Positions 8,768 through 17,893 are shown, counted from the first letter of the stretch. The stretch: 64,000 nucleotides of DNA from Actinoplanes siamensis (GCF_016862395.1 NZ_BOMW01000044.1:47080-111079); one strand, 5' to 3'. Notes: generated by a model not told the origin, from the sequence alone. A program made the numbers and translations.

Positions 8768-9580
8768 ATGTCGCACACCCCCGCACCGGTTCTCGGCAGC
8801 CTCCTGCTGGCCAGCACCGACCCCGACCGACTCCGCGACTGGTACGAGCGCGCCTTCGGGGTGACCGCCGACGGCGACGGCTTCCTGCGTCTGGGCGGCG
8901 TCGGACTGCTGATCGACCACCGGCAGGATGTGGCCGCCCGCGCACCCGAGCCGGCCCGCGTGATCGTCAATCTGCACGTCGGCGACGCCGCGGCGACGGC
9001 CCGGCATCTCGACACCCTCGGGGTGCGATGGCTGGCAGAACTGGAGTACCGGGAGCCGGCCGGCGCCTGGTTCGGCACGGTGATCGATCCGGACGGCAAC
9101 TACGTCCAGATCATCGAGCTGACCGACGCCTACTGGGCCGCCCGCCACAGGCGGTTCACCGGGACGGCCGACGGGCTGGTCGCCGTATCCGTCACCACCC
9201 GTCTACCGGCACAGGACCTGGAGCGCGCCCGCCAGTTCTACGCCGGCAAGCTGGGCCTGCACCCCGCGGAGACGAGGCCGGGCGGTCTGTTGTACCGGAT
9301 CGGGGCCGGCAGTTTCGCGGTGTACCACTCGGCGGGACGTCCGTCCGGCGCGCACACCCAGATGTCGTGGCAGGTGGAGGACATCGAGACGGCCGTCGCG
9401 GCGCTGCGCCGCCGCGGGGTGCTGTTCGAGGAGTACGACCTTCCCGGCCTGCGTACCGTCGACGGCATCGCCGAGGTGACCGGCAACTATCCGTCCCTGG
9501 GCGCCGGGGAGCGGGCGGCCTGGTTCCGCGACAGCGAAGGCAATCTGCACGCCCTGGGCCAGCCGGTCACCGCCCGGTGA
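8768..9580 (+). CDS. two-domain VOC (glyoxalase/bleomycin-resistance fold) protein
   Basis: 270 residues that divide into two vicinal-oxygen-chelate domains, about 1-125 and 135-265. Each has the beta-alpha-beta-beta-beta pattern, with FGTVIDPDGNYVQIIE ending the first and WFRDSEGNLHALGQ ending the second. The family includes drug-binding resistance proteins, dioxygenases and polyketide-tailoring enzymes. Metal ligands are not clear in both modules, so a binding or self-protection role is as likely as catalysis. It sits between an exported oxidase and a membrane protein. The specific function is not recognised. Confidence 0.75.
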   Translation: MSHTPAPVLGSLLLASTDPDRLRDWYERAFGVTADGDGFLRLGGVGLLIDHRQDVAARAPEPARVIVNLHVGDAAATARHLDTLGVRWLAELEYREPAGAWFGTVIDPDGNYVQIIELTDAYWAARHRRFTGTADGLVAVSVTTRLPAQDLERARQFYAGKLGLHPAETRPGGLLYRIGAGSFAVYHSAGRPSGAHTQMSWQVEDIETAVAALRRRGVLFEEYDLPGLRTVDGIAEVTGNYPSLGAGERAAWFRDSEGNLHALGQPVTAR

Positions 9581-9678
9581 GGGTCGTCGCTGTCCGGCGC
9601 ACGAGTGCCGGCGGCATCGCGGGCCGGTGCGCACGCTCGGATAAGACCGCCGGCACAGGGCACACCGAAAATCTAGAC

Positions 9679-10605
9679 ATGTCGATGACGAGTGACGCGG
9701 TGACACCGCCCGTGGCCCCTGCGGACCGGCCCCGCCGGTGGCCGCTCCTGATCGGTAGCGTGGTGGCCGGCCTGCTGCTGGCCGTGCTCTGGTCCTACGA
9801 ACTCGTCGACCACGTGATCGGCGACACCGTGGCCAACACCCTGCTGGACCGGGACGCCAAGGCGACCGCCATCGGGGGCACCGCGGCCGGCCTGCTCTTC
9901 GCCTTCGTTTCCGGGCTCGCCGGCACGTTCACTGCCTGCAACATCGCCATGGTCGCCTCGGTGGGCCCGATGAGCCAGGTCGAGGACGGGCGGCGGGCGC
10001 GGTGGGGCAGGCTGCTGCGGCCGGTGGGCTGGCTGACCCTGGGCATGGTGGCGGTGTCCGCGGCGTACGGCTTCATCGGGGTCCTGCTGGGCGACCGCCT
10101 CCCCCAGCTCTCCACCGGCGTGGTCGCCGGCCTGCCGGTGCGGCTCATCCAGTCGATGGTGGTCTTCGGGGTCATCGGGCTGGCGTTCATCCTGCTGGGG
10201 CTGGCCGCCGGCCGGTACATCCCCGATCCGTTCGCGCGCCGCCCCGTCGCCCGGGTGGTCCTCCTCGGCGCGCTCGTCGGCGGCTTCCTCATCGGGCGCC
10301 CGTACCCGCTGTTCAACAAGCTCTTCCACTGGACCGTCGAGACCGGCAACCCGTGGTACGGAGCCGGCGCCTTCGTGCTCCAGTCGCTGGGCAACGTGGC
10401 CATCGTGACCGTGCTGTTCGCCTCGCTCGTCATCGTCACCCGCGGCGGCTTCCTGCGCTGGCTGACCAGCAGGCCGTCCCGGACGGCCGCGATCAGCAGC
10501 GCCCTGCTGATCGCCCTGGGCGTGTTCACGGTGGTGTACTGGGACGTGCGGCTGCCGGCGATGTTCGACCACGGCTGGTTCCCGCGGATGCCGTACAACC
10601 GGTAG
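9679..10605 (+). CDS. polytopic membrane protein, function unknown
   Basis: 308-residue integral membrane protein with about seven hydrophobic helices (starting near residues 22, 65, 113, 160, 188, 232 and 270). A GTFTACNIAMVASVGPM segment near residue 75 recalls the cysteine-bearing helix of DsbD/CcdA-like and related transporters, but only one cysteine is present, so thiol chemistry is doubtful. The ATG at 9679 starts the hydrophilic N-terminus. It is the last gene of its plus-strand group. Export or envelope functions are possible. No specific function is assigned. Confidence 0.7.
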   Translation: MSMTSDAVTPPVAPADRPRRWPLLIGSVVAGLLLAVLWSYELVDHVIGDTVANTLLDRDAKATAIGGTAAGLLFAFVSGLAGTFTACNIAMVASVGPMSQVEDGRRARWGRLLRPVGWLTLGMVAVSAAYGFIGVLLGDRLPQLSTGVVAGLPVRLIQSMVVFGVIGLAFILLGLAAGRYIPDPFARRPVARVVLLGALVGGFLIGRPYPLFNKLFHWTVETGNPWYGAGAFVLQSLGNVAIVTVLFASLVIVTRGGFLRWLTSRPSRTAAISSALLIALGVFTVVYWDVRLPAMFDHGWFPRMPYNR

Positions 10606-10947
10606 GTCGCCGTGCGGCGAACGCCGAACCGTGAGCCGCCAGGTGGCCCGCTTCCCGACCTGCCACCCGTCGATGCAGGCGACCTGCCTGGGTCGCGGCG
10701 GCGCGCGGCGGCCTGTCGCCGGGGGCGGTGGCGGCACGCCCGGCGGCGGGTCAGGCCGGTGATCGGAATCCGGAGCGGGCGGATGGAGAGAACGGTACGC
10801 GCCGCGGTTGCGGCGCGGCGCGGACCGTTTCCCGCGGAGGCGCCCGCCGGCTCCGGCGTAGAGGTGGTCTCCGCCGGAGGTGGCCGGTGCCGCCGCCTGC
10901 GATCCGTCCGGGAGGCGCCTCACCGGTGCCGTCCCGGAGGACGACGA
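10606..10947. other. intergenic stretch without a recognised gene
   Basis: A 342-bp, very GC-rich gap between the convergent membrane-protein and O-methyltransferase genes. Open frames exist on both strands but encode arginine/proline-rich compositions typical of antisense reading. No convincing gene, tRNA or repeat is visible; termination signals are the likely content. Confidence 0.6.
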
Positions 10948-12027
10948 TCAGATCGGGGACGCCTCGACGGCGTGCAGGCTCATCGGGCACGGGATGTCGA
11001 TCACGTCGGTGATCTCCAGCCCGGCCTGGCCGAACAGCTTCTTGTACGTGCCGAGGCGGCGCGTCTCGCCGCGGGTCATGACCATCAGCTCGATGTCCTG
11101 GATGGCCATCGCCAGCTCCTCGGCCGGGTCCCGCTTGACCTCCGGTTCCGGCATGAGCCAGGTGAACATGACCAGTTTGCTGTCCGGGCGCATCGCCGCG
11201 CGGATGTTGCCGAGCAGGCGCACGGCGCGCTCGTCGTCCCAGTCGTGCAGGACGCTCTTGAGCACGAACAGGTCCGCGCCGCTGACGACGGACTCGAAGA
11301 AACTGCCCGCCGCGACGCCGGCGCGGTCGGACAGACCGTTGCGTTCGAGCACGGCCGGCGCGTACCGGACCGCGTTCTCCTGGTCGAAGACGGTGCCGCG
11401 CAGGTGCGGGTTGGCCAGCAGGATCGCGGACAACGTGGTCCCGTCACCGCCCCCGACGTCGGTGACGTGCGTGAAGCGGCTGAAGTCGTAACCCTCGACC
11501 ACCGCGGACAGCTGTACGGCGGAGCCGGTGGCCATCGTGTCGTGGAAGAGTTTGGCCAGCTCGGGGTCGTCGTCGAGATAGTCGAACAGGCCTTTGCCGT
11601 GCGCGTGGATGAAGGCGGGCGTGCCGGTGCGCACGGCGCCGGTCAGCGAGCCCCACGCCTGCCACACCGCCGGGTGTCCGTGCAGCGCATCGTGCGGGGC
11701 GCCCTGCCACGGAGCATCGGCGCGGAACAGCGCGCCGAGCGGGCTCAGCGCGTAGTGCTCGTCGTCCTCGGAGGTGAGCAGTCCGACCGCGACGGCCGCC
11801 CGCAGCACGCGGTGCAGGAACGGGCCGTCGGCCCGCACCGCCGCGGCGATCTCGGCCGCCGAGCGGGGGCCGTCGCCGATGACGTCGGGCACGCCGAGGC
11901 GGGAGATCACGCCGGTGATCTGGAAGGTCGCGTAGCCGAACACGGGCGGGATGATCTGCGCCAGCGGGGGCAGACCGATCGACTCATACAGCTCGGACAG
12001 GTCCTGACGCTGTTGCGCCTGCGCCAT
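10948..12027 (-). CDS. O-methyltransferase (acetylserotonin-OMT / DnrK-TcmO type)
   Basis: 359-residue SAM-dependent O-methyltransferase. The N-terminal helical dimerisation domain (about residues 1-110, winged helix) precedes a Rossmann domain with the SAM motif DVGGGDGTT near residue 188 and the catalytic-helix region LKSVLHDWDDERA near residue 262, whose histidine acts as base in this family. It is a typical hydroxyl methylating enzyme for aromatic polyketides. It is one of three full-length O-methyltransferases in the window. Upstream lies one TCGAG heptamer at 12080. The methylation position cannot be told from sequence. Confidence 0.9.
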   Translation of the reverse strand: MAQAQQRQDLSELYESIGLPPLAQIIPPVFGYATFQITGVISRLGVPDVIGDGPRSAAEIAAAVRADGPFLHRVLRAAVAVGLLTSEDDEHYALSPLGALFRADAPWQGAPHDALHGHPAVWQAWGSLTGAVRTGTPAFIHAHGKGLFDYLDDDPELAKLFHDTMATGSAVQLSAVVEGYDFSRFTHVTDVGGGDGTTLSAILLANPHLRGTVFDQENAVRYAPAVLERNGLSDRAGVAAGSFFESVVSGADLFVLKSVLHDWDDERAVRLLGNIRAAMRPDSKLVMFTWLMPEPEVKRDPAEELAMAIQDIELMVMTRGETRRLGTYKKLFGQAGLEITDVIDIPCPMSLHAVEASPI

Positions 12028-12140
12028 GAAGTAACCGCCTTTCGTACCGTAGCCGGGTGTTCAGCGTCCTACTGGCCACTCGAGACACCGTGGAGGCGAC
12101 CGCCGGCGGGGGCCCGCGGCCGCCTCCGGCCCCCGCCCGG

Positions 12141-12551
12141 TCAGGCGGCGGGCACGACGCCCAGCGCATCCTTCACCTTGGCGATCATCTCGCCGGTCGC
12201 GGCGTTGGAGCCGGCCGAGGAGGCGCCCTGCTCGACCGCGACGGTGACGGTGCGCCGGAAGTTGTCCGCCTCCGCGGGGTCGCGGCGCTCGAGCAGAGCG
12301 ACCGCGTCGCGCAGCGCCGGGAGCACCTCGTCGGCGACGTCCGCCGCGCTCCCCTTGGGCAGGTCGGCCTGGACCTTACCGGCCAGGGCCCGGCCGACCA
12401 GACCGGTCGCGCCGGTCAGGACCCTGGACCCGGCCACATTGATCTTCGTGGTGGCGACCGTGCTCGGGTAGGCCAGCGACACCAGGAGGACGGCTCCATG
12501 CGCCGCCTTCTGCAGAACCAGCTTGTCCGCGGTCTCCAATTCCTCGGTCAT
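12141..12551 (-). CDS. small all-alpha protein, function unknown
   Basis: 136 residues, predominantly alanine-rich and helical, with no signal peptide, obvious metal site or cofactor motif. I do not recognise the family. It is divergent from the PadR regulator at 12729 across 177 bp that include an AT-rich stretch (about 12598-12622), where its promoter and a PadR operator may lie. In PadR-controlled pairs the divergent gene is often the regulated target, so it could respond to a ligand such as the product. Coding is supported by codon-position GC bias and position. Confidence 0.6.
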   Translation of the reverse strand: MTEELETADKLVLQKAAHGAVLLVSLAYPSTVATTKINVAGSRVLTGATGLVGRALAGKVQADLPKGSAADVADEVLPALRDAVALLERRDPAEADNFRRTVTVAVEQGASSAGSNAATGEMIAKVKDALGVVPAA

Positions 12552-12728
12552 GGCGGTCTCCCTTCCGTGGGCGCCGGGCGGCGCCCTAGCTATCCCTCAC
12601 AGTACTATTCATTTTATGGTTAAGCCAAGGGTCGGCCGCCTCTAGCGCCTGTCGAGCACGGGGAGTAGGTCCGCGAGCGTGGTGAAGTAGCCTGAACTGC
12701 TGACGGACTTCGACACCAGGGATGGACG

Positions 12729-13343
12729 ATGACCACCTCGCCGGATCGCGCCGCACGCCGTTCCCCGCTGGCCATGGCCATCCTGTTGCTGCTGACCCAC
12801 GAACCGATGCATCCGTACGGCCTGCGCCAGCGGGTTCAGGAGTGGGACAAGGACCGGGTCATCAACGTCACGCAGCGCAATGCGGTCTACCAGACGGTTG
12901 ATCGGCTGCAGCGCAGCGGCCTGGTCCGGCTCAAAGAGGTCTCCCGGCACGAGAGGCGGCCGGAGCGCGCCGTCTACGAGGCGACCCCGGAGGGCGCCGA
13001 GCTCGCGCTGGAGTGGCTGGCCGACATGCTCGCCGTGCCCGTCCCGGAGTACCCGTCGTTCCCGGCCGCCCTCGCGTTCGTGCAGTCGCTGCCGCTCCCC
13101 GAGGTCGTGCGGGCGCTGGAGGAGCGGCAGCGGGCACTGCAGAAGAACATCGACGCCTGGCGGGCAGACGTGCAGTCCCGGGTGAGCCAGATCCCGGGCG
13201 GCGTCGACCGCATCTACCTGGCCGAGGTCGAGTTCCAGCTGGCCATGTGGGAGGCCGAGAAGCGCTGGGTGGCCGACTTCACCGAGGATCTGCGCACCGG
13301 CCGGGCCGGGACCGCTGCCGACGGCATTCAGGTCGCCGGCTGA
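12729..13343 (+). CDS. PadR-family transcriptional regulator
   Basis: 204-residue PadR-type regulator. The N-terminal winged helix (about residues 12-95) contains HPYGLRQRV and the NAVYQTVDRLQRSGLV recognition-helix region. A long C-terminal helical dimerisation domain follows (about 110-190), with the EVEFQLAMWEAEKRWV segment. PadR proteins are usually ligand-released repressors of detoxification or export genes. It is divergent from the small gene at 12551, its most likely target. Its stop lies 12 bases from that of the convergent N-hydroxylase. Confidence 0.88.
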   Translation: MTTSPDRAARRSPLAMAILLLLTHEPMHPYGLRQRVQEWDKDRVINVTQRNAVYQTVDRLQRSGLVRLKEVSRHERRPERAVYEATPEGAELALEWLADMLAVPVPEYPSFPAALAFVQSLPLPEVVRALEERQRALQKNIDAWRADVQSRVSQIPGGVDRIYLAEVEFQLAMWEAEKRWVADFTEDLRTGRAGTAADGIQVAG

Positions 13344-13355
13344 GACCGGCCGCCG

Positions 13356-14633
13356 TCAGGCCCACATCGTGTAAACCTGCTCGTCCCGGATCGTGTACGC
13401 CTCCCGGTCGGCGAGACTGTTCACGATCATGGCGCTGCGCACCGAGAGCAGGCTGAGGTTCGGATCCGCGAGGCCGTGGGTGAACCGCCCCCGGTTCTGC
13501 AGGAACAGCTTGTGCGCCGTGGAGTGCTTCCACCGTACGGAATAATCCTGTTCGATCAGCGGCTCGCCGGCGTTGTCGGTCTCCACGAGCTCGTGCAGCG
13601 CCGCCGACAGGGGCATCGGCGCGGGCTCGCGCCCGGTCGCGATCACCACCAGCCCGGCGGTGTGCCGCTCCCGTCCGCCGGAGCCGCGCTCGCACCAGAG
13701 GCCGAGTCCGCCACCGGTGCTGCCGGCGCGCACCACGTCGCGGCCGGGCAGCAGCATCACCGGGGCCCGCCCGTCGCGCAGGAACGCCTCGTAGTTGGCC
13801 CGGTAGATCTCCTGCAGCGTGTCCAGTGAGATGCCGTCGCTGGTGTAGGCCTGTTCGGCCAGGTAGCTGCGCCGGACCTCATCCGGCAGCTGGTAGAAGA
13901 ACTTCTGGTAGGTGGGCCGGTAGAAGTCGTTGGCCGGTGGCGAGTCGTCGAGCGGCGCGAACCAGTGCCGGCGGCCGAGCCAGCGGATGTCGCGGTAGCC
14001 ACGGCGGATCAGGCACTGCACCGCCTCGGCGCCGGTCTGCCCGCCGCCGACCACGATGACCTGACCGGCCGGCGGGGCCTCGGAGCGGTTCAGGTGCGCA
14101 TCGAGGTGCTCGGCCAGCACCGCGCCCTCGATCAGGCCGGTCCCGGAGCGGAAGCACTCCGGGACGCGCGGGCGGGTGCCCAGGCCGAGCACCAGGTGAT
14201 CGGCGGTGGCCACGGCACCGTTGCGGCCGCGTACGACGAACCGGTCGGTGAAGTCCACCTCGACGACGTCCACACCGTAGTGCACCGTGCCCAGCTCACC
14301 GGCGGCCCAGGCCAGGTAGCGCGCGTACTCGACGCGGGGGACGGCGGTGAACTGGGCGTTGAGGAACGCGAAGATCCGGCCGGTGGTGACCAGGTAGTTG
14401 AGGAAGCTCAGCCGGTTGCACGGATCCACCAGGCTGACCAGGTCCTTGATCCACGAGTTCTGCAGGCGGGCGTCGGCGCCCAGCATCCCGGAATGCCAGG
14501 ACGGCCCGCTCTGCCTGTCGAACAGGACGACCCGCTCCGGCAGGTGCCGGCCGGCGAGCGCGGCCAGGCTCAGGTTCGCCGGGCCGGCGCCGATGCCGGC
14601 CACGAAGTGGTGCGGCGTAGTGGTCTCGGGCAT
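13356..14633 (-). CDS. lysine/ornithine N-hydroxylase-type flavoprotein (Spb38-like)
   Basis: 425-residue class B flavin N-monooxygenase of the lysine N6-/ornithine N5-hydroxylase family. The FAD motif GIGAGPANLSL is at the N-terminus, the conserved WHSGML and LQNSWIKDLVSLVDP segments bind substrate, GGGQTGAE is the NADPH site and VIATGRE is the C-terminal family signature. Elsewhere it serves siderophores, but no siderophore genes occur here. The same window encodes a cupin-MetRS fusion (52310) and an FAD amine oxidase (51273). These are the other two partners of the hydrazine route in s56-p1 and triacsin biosynthesis, where N6-hydroxylysine is the first intermediate. The ATG at 14633 has GGGGGAG upstream. 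It is followed downstream only by the convergent PadR gene. Confidence 0.88.
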   Translation of the reverse strand: MPETTTPHHFVAGIGAGPANLSLAALAGRHLPERVVLFDRQSGPSWHSGMLGADARLQNSWIKDLVSLVDPCNRLSFLNYLVTTGRIFAFLNAQFTAVPRVEYARYLAWAAGELGTVHYGVDVVEVDFTDRFVVRGRNGAVATADHLVLGLGTRPRVPECFRSGTGLIEGAVLAEHLDAHLNRSEAPPAGQVIVVGGGQTGAEAVQCLIRRGYRDIRWLGRRHWFAPLDDSPPANDFYRPTYQKFFYQLPDEVRRSYLAEQAYTSDGISLDTLQEIYRANYEAFLRDGRAPVMLLPGRDVVRAGSTGGGLGLWCERGSGGRERHTAGLVVIATGREPAPMPLSAALHELVETDNAGEPLIEQDYSVRWKHSTAHKLFLQNRGRFTHGLADPNLSLLSVRSAMIVNSLADREAYTIRDEQVYTMWA

Positions 14634-14668
14634 GCGGGCTCCCCCGGCCTCGACGGTGACGGACTGCT

Positions 14669-16078
14669 TCACAGCGGGATGTTGCCGTGCCGGCCGCGCC
14701 GCTGCGCGGCGGCGGCCAGCACCTCGGCGATGCGCCGACGGGTCTGGGCCGGTGCGACGATCTGGTCCACCAGACCCGCCTCCACGGCCCGGTGCACCCC
14801 GCCGGCCGTGCGGATCTGCTCCTCGACGAGCCGTGCCCGCAGTTGTTCGCGCTCGCCGTCGGATGCGGCGGCCAGCACCTTGCGGTGCAGGATGTTCACC
14901 GCGGCGGCGGCGCCCATCACCGCCACCTCGGCATCCGGCCAGGCCAGCACGGCTGTCGCACCGAGGCTGCGCGAGTTCATCGCGATGTAGGCGCCGCCGT
15001 ACGCCTTGCGCACCATGAGCGTCACCCGCGGCACCGCCGATTCGGCGAAGGCGTGCAGCAGCTTGGCGCCCCGGCGCACCACGCCCTCCCATTCCTGGGC
15101 GACGCCCGGCAGGTACCCCGGCACGTCGACCAGGACGATCAACGGCACGCCCAGCGCGTCGCACATCCGCACGAAGCGGGCCGCCTTCTCGGCGCTCACC
15201 GAGTTCAGGCAGCCACCCAGCCGCAGCGGGTTGTTGGCCAGGACACCGACCGTACGGCCGGTGAACCGGCCCAGCGTGGTCGTCATGCTGCGCCCCCACC
15301 CGGCGTGCAGCTCCACCCCGGGCTCGTCGAGGATCCGGTTGACGAGCGGCCGCATGTCGTACGCCCGGTTCGCCCGCTCGGGCAGGAAGGCCGCCAGGTC
15401 GGCGCGCTCGTCGGCCTCGGCGACCGCGATGCGCCCGGGCCGCCCGAACAGGTCGACCAGCCGCCGGGCTACCGCCAGGGCGGCGGCCTCGTCGCCGGCG
15501 ACCACGTGGGCGACCCCGGACTTGCCCGCGTGCACCTGCGGCCCGCCGAGCTGGGCCATGTCGACGTCCTCGCCGGTCACGGCGCGGACCACGTCCGGGC
15601 CGGTCACGAAGATCCGGCCGGCGTCGCTCATCACCACGATGTCGGTCAGGGCCGGGCCGTACGCGGCGCCGCCCGCGGCCGGGCCGAGCACCACCGAGAT
15701 CTGCGGCACCTGGCCGGAGGCGCGGACCATGGCGGCGAAGATGCGGCCGACCGCGTCGAGGGCCAGCACCCCCTCCGGCAGCAGCGCGCCACCGGAGTGC
15801 CAGACCCCGACCACCGGCAGCCGCTCCCGCACGGCCAGGTCTATCGCCTCGACGATGCGGGCGCAGCCGTCGACGCCGATGGCCCCGCCGCGCCGGGTGG
15901 GGTCGGTGCCGAAGGCGATGACCGCGGTACCGCCGACGGCGCCGCGGGCGATGCGCACGCCGGACGGGTCAGCGGGGTTGAGCACCGCGACGGTGCCGCT
16001 GTCGAACAACCGCTCCATCCGCGCTTCCGGGCTTCGCGGATCGGGTTGGGCCACCGTGGTGACGCTGGTCGCACTCAA
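14669..16078 (-). CDS. acyl-CoA carboxylase carboxyltransferase (beta) subunit
   Basis: 469-residue carboxyltransferase of the acetyl-/propionyl-CoA carboxylase beta family (crotonase-like N and C domains, no biotin domain). Family signatures seen are AAGGAAYGPALTD near residue 150, DVPGYLPG near 310 and YGGAYIAMNS near 355. In aromatic polyketide clusters such subunits raise malonyl-CoA supply (JadJ-associated carboxylases and similar). The biotinylated alpha subunit is not in the window and is presumably a shared cellular one. The start is TTG at 16078, chosen because AGGAGATCC lies just upstream. It is transcribed with the small upstream gene. Confidence 0.92.
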   Translation of the reverse strand: MSATSVTTVAQPDPRSPEARMERLFDSGTVAVLNPADPSGVRIARGAVGGTAVIAFGTDPTRRGGAIGVDGCARIVEAIDLAVRERLPVVGVWHSGGALLPEGVLALDAVGRIFAAMVRASGQVPQISVVLGPAAGGAAYGPALTDIVVMSDAGRIFVTGPDVVRAVTGEDVDMAQLGGPQVHAGKSGVAHVVAGDEAAALAVARRLVDLFGRPGRIAVAEADERADLAAFLPERANRAYDMRPLVNRILDEPGVELHAGWGRSMTTTLGRFTGRTVGVLANNPLRLGGCLNSVSAEKAARFVRMCDALGVPLIVLVDVPGYLPGVAQEWEGVVRRGAKLLHAFAESAVPRVTLMVRKAYGGAYIAMNSRSLGATAVLAWPDAEVAVMGAAAAVNILHRKVLAAASDGEREQLRARLVEEQIRTAGGVHRAVEAGLVDQIVAPAQTRRRIAEVLAAAAQRRGRHGNIPL

Positions 16079-16108
16079 AGGATCTCCTGTCGCTGCGCCG
16101 CGGCCACG

Positions 16109-16336
16109 TCACTCGGCGACGCGGGTGCGGGTCGTCCACACGAACGTCTCCCCGGCTTGCGGCGGGCCGTCGCCGACCCGTTCGAAGTGGTCGTATCCAC
16201 CGTCGCGGGCGATTTTGACCTTGCCGTAGGCGATCGCCTGCCGGCTGACCCGGACAGCTGTCGGAGTCGGATAGGGCCCGCCACGCAGCAGAACCTGGAT
16301 CTCCTGCGGTGCGTCCTCGCGTTCGGCAGTGCTCAT
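16109..16336 (-). CDS. small conserved protein next to the carboxylase
   Basis: 75-residue acidic-then-basic protein (IQVLLRGGPYPTP, KVKIARDGGYDHFER, FVWTTRTRVAE), predicted mainly beta. AAGGAGGCGGCCG immediately precedes the ATG, which makes the start secure. Its place directly before the carboxyltransferase gene could suggest an epsilon-like carboxylase accessory subunit. However, short proteins of similar make-up also occur next to unrelated genes in polyketide clusters, so no function is assigned. Confidence 0.7.
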   Translation of the reverse strand: MSTAEREDAPQEIQVLLRGGPYPTPTAVRVSRQAIAYGKVKIARDGGYDHFERVGDGPPQAGETFVWTTRTRVAE

Positions 16337-16396
16337 CGGCCGCCTCCTTCCGGTTGTCGCCAGCCGCCAACCTGGCGGCGCGTCCTCGTACGCCGC

Positions 16397-16435
16397 TCGA
16401 GACCGGCTACAGACCCGTCGACCAGCCGTCAAGCC
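16397..16435. promoter_or_regulatory. SARP-type heptamer group (carboxylase promoter, proximal)
   Basis: Heptamers TCGAGAC (16397), TCGACCA (16418) and TCAAGCC (16429); the last two are exactly 11 bp apart. Read on the minus strand, TTGACGG and TCGACGG keep the 11-bp spacing, 80-95 bp upstream of the gene starting at 16336. They match the TCGAGNN direct repeats bound by ActII-ORF4/DnrI-type SARPs. Confidence 0.55.
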
Positions 16436-16574
16436 CGTCGCCGGACAGCCGGCGAAGAATGGCAGACGCCCGTCCGGCACACCGCGGAGATCATCACAAG
16501 ACCGTCGGAAATGGTGTCGGCAAGAGGCCGCCGTCGCAGGTGGACAGACGTTTCGGAGGGCGCGCAGAAGGGCC

Positions 16575-16618
16575 TCGAAACGCGATCTCCGCCGGGCCGC
16601 TCGAGGCTTGGTCGAGAG
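16575..16618. promoter_or_regulatory. SARP-type heptamer group (distal)
   Basis: TCGAAAC (16575), TCGAGGC (16601) and TCGAGAG (16612), the last two 11 bp apart. On the minus strand TCGACCA and TCGAGCG are 11 bp apart. A second group in the same intergenic region may serve a distal promoter or looping. Confidence 0.5.
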
Positions 16619-17046
16619 TCGCTCATGCACAAATGAACTTCTTCAATGCTTGCCCCTGCGAGTCGACCTAGGGCATAGTTGGCTTCGTCACCAGACAGTT
16701 ACCGTGCGTTACGAATGCCTCATGGCCGGCACGGCAGCTCGTCAGTGGCCAGGGAACACGTATGTACCGTCACCGACGACGGCGCATCGGAGTGTTCAAG
16801 GGCACCTTTGGGGGGAGGAGCCTTGATGTAGGCGAACACCGCGGCTGACGACCTCGCCGATGTTTTCCCAATCAATTATCTCCGGGTAAACGGACACGAT
16901 TCGGCATGCCCGTGAAGATCAGTAAAAAGTTCCTTTGAACAGCGCCGATATCGAGACATCGGCAGGACAAGAGAATTTCCCGGACCCCCGGGACACCGGG
17001 GGTCATTCATCTGTGCGCAGGAGTCGAACTACCAGAGGAGCGAGGC

Positions 17047-17880
17047 ATGACGCTGGAAATCCGTCTGCTGGGACCACTGTCGGTCATCGTGGACGGCCAA
17101 GACGCAACCCCGACGGCGCCGAAGCCGCGACGTGTCCTGGCCCTGCTGGCGATGTCCGCCAACAGCGTCGTCCGCAACGAGAAGATCATCGAGGAGCTGT
17201 GGGACGACAACCCCCCGGTGAGCGTCACCACGACTCTGCAGACCTACGTCTACCAGTTGCGCAAAGTGCTGCACTTCCGCGTCTCCAGTCCGGCCGACCG
17301 CACCGGGCGCGGTGGTCAGCAGTCGCATTCCAGCGCCGCTCTGCACACCTTCTCCGGTGGATACATGCTGTCGCTGGACAGCGAGGCACTGGACTGTCTG
17401 CGCTTCGAACGCCTCGCCCGGCTGGGCCGGTCACGGCTGGAGGCCGGCAACGTGACCGAGGCCGCCCGGATCCTGCGCGAGGCCCTGCGGCTGTGGCGCG
17501 GAGCCGCTCTGGTCGACGTCTCCCCCGGGCCCATCCTGCAGATGGATCTGCTGCGCCTGGAGGAGATCCGCAACAGCGCGCTCGAAGCCCGCATCGAGGC
17601 GGACCTGCGCCTGGGCCGTCAGCACCAGGTGCTCGGCGAGCTGATCGGCCTGGTGGCCCAGCACCCCACGCACGAGGGCTTCCAGGCCAAGTTGATGGTG
17701 GCGATGTACCGGGCCGGACGGCGCTCCGGCGCGCTGCACGCATACCAGCACGCGCGGGAGGCGCTGGTGAGCGAGCTCGGCATCGAGCCCAGCAGCGAAC
17801 TGCAACGACTGCATCGCGCCATCCTCGCCGGCGAGCTGCACCTGCCGGAGAACCTGCCGGCTCCCGCTCATCGGAGCTGA
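17047..17880 (+). CDS. SARP-family pathway activator
   Basis: 277-residue Streptomyces antibiotic regulatory protein. It has an N-terminal OmpR-like winged helix (about residues 3-100, with RRVLALLAM and TTLQTYVYQLRKVL) followed by the bacterial transcriptional activation domain (about 110-265). There is no ATPase or TPR extension, so it is a small SARP. SARPs activate cluster genes by binding 11-bp-spaced TCGAGNN repeats overlapping the -35 region. Matching repeats occur in at least ten intergenic regions of this window. The start has GAGGAGCGAGGC directly upstream. It is very probably the pathway-specific activator. Confidence 0.93.
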   Translation: MTLEIRLLGPLSVIVDGQDATPTAPKPRRVLALLAMSANSVVRNEKIIEELWDDNPPVSVTTTLQTYVYQLRKVLHFRVSSPADRTGRGGQQSHSSAALHTFSGGYMLSLDSEALDCLRFERLARLGRSRLEAGNVTEAARILREALRLWRGAALVDVSPGPILQMDLLRLEEIRNSALEARIEADLRLGRQHQVLGELIGLVAQHPTHEGFQAKLMVAMYRAGRRSGALHAYQHAREALVSELGIEPSSELQRLHRAILAGELHLPENLPAPAHRS

Positions 17881-17893
17881 GCGATGAACCGGC

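Larger units (their letters stand above)
16337..17046. other. long divergent regulatory region with SARP-type repeats
   Basis: A 710-bp gap between the carboxylase pair (minus) and the SARP gene (plus), with no convincing gene inside. It holds two groups of TCGAG-like heptamers (annotated separately) on the carboxylase side. On the SARP side there is a more AT-rich stretch (about 16866-16945) that likely contains the SARP promoter. Confidence 0.65.

Noticed and set aside
7024..10605. Plus-strand open frame of about 1190 codons
   Set aside because: Only its C-terminal part (from 9679) is a real protein; the rest is an out-of-frame reading of the FAD oxidase and VOC genes.
10606..10947. Possible small gene in the GC-rich gap
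   Set aside because: Frames in both directions have no ribosome site and a composition typical of non-coding readings.
13356..14633. Siderophore hydroxylase
   Set aside because: No siderophore synthetase, acyltransferase or uptake genes are visible; the presence of the other two hydrazine enzymes gives a better explanation.
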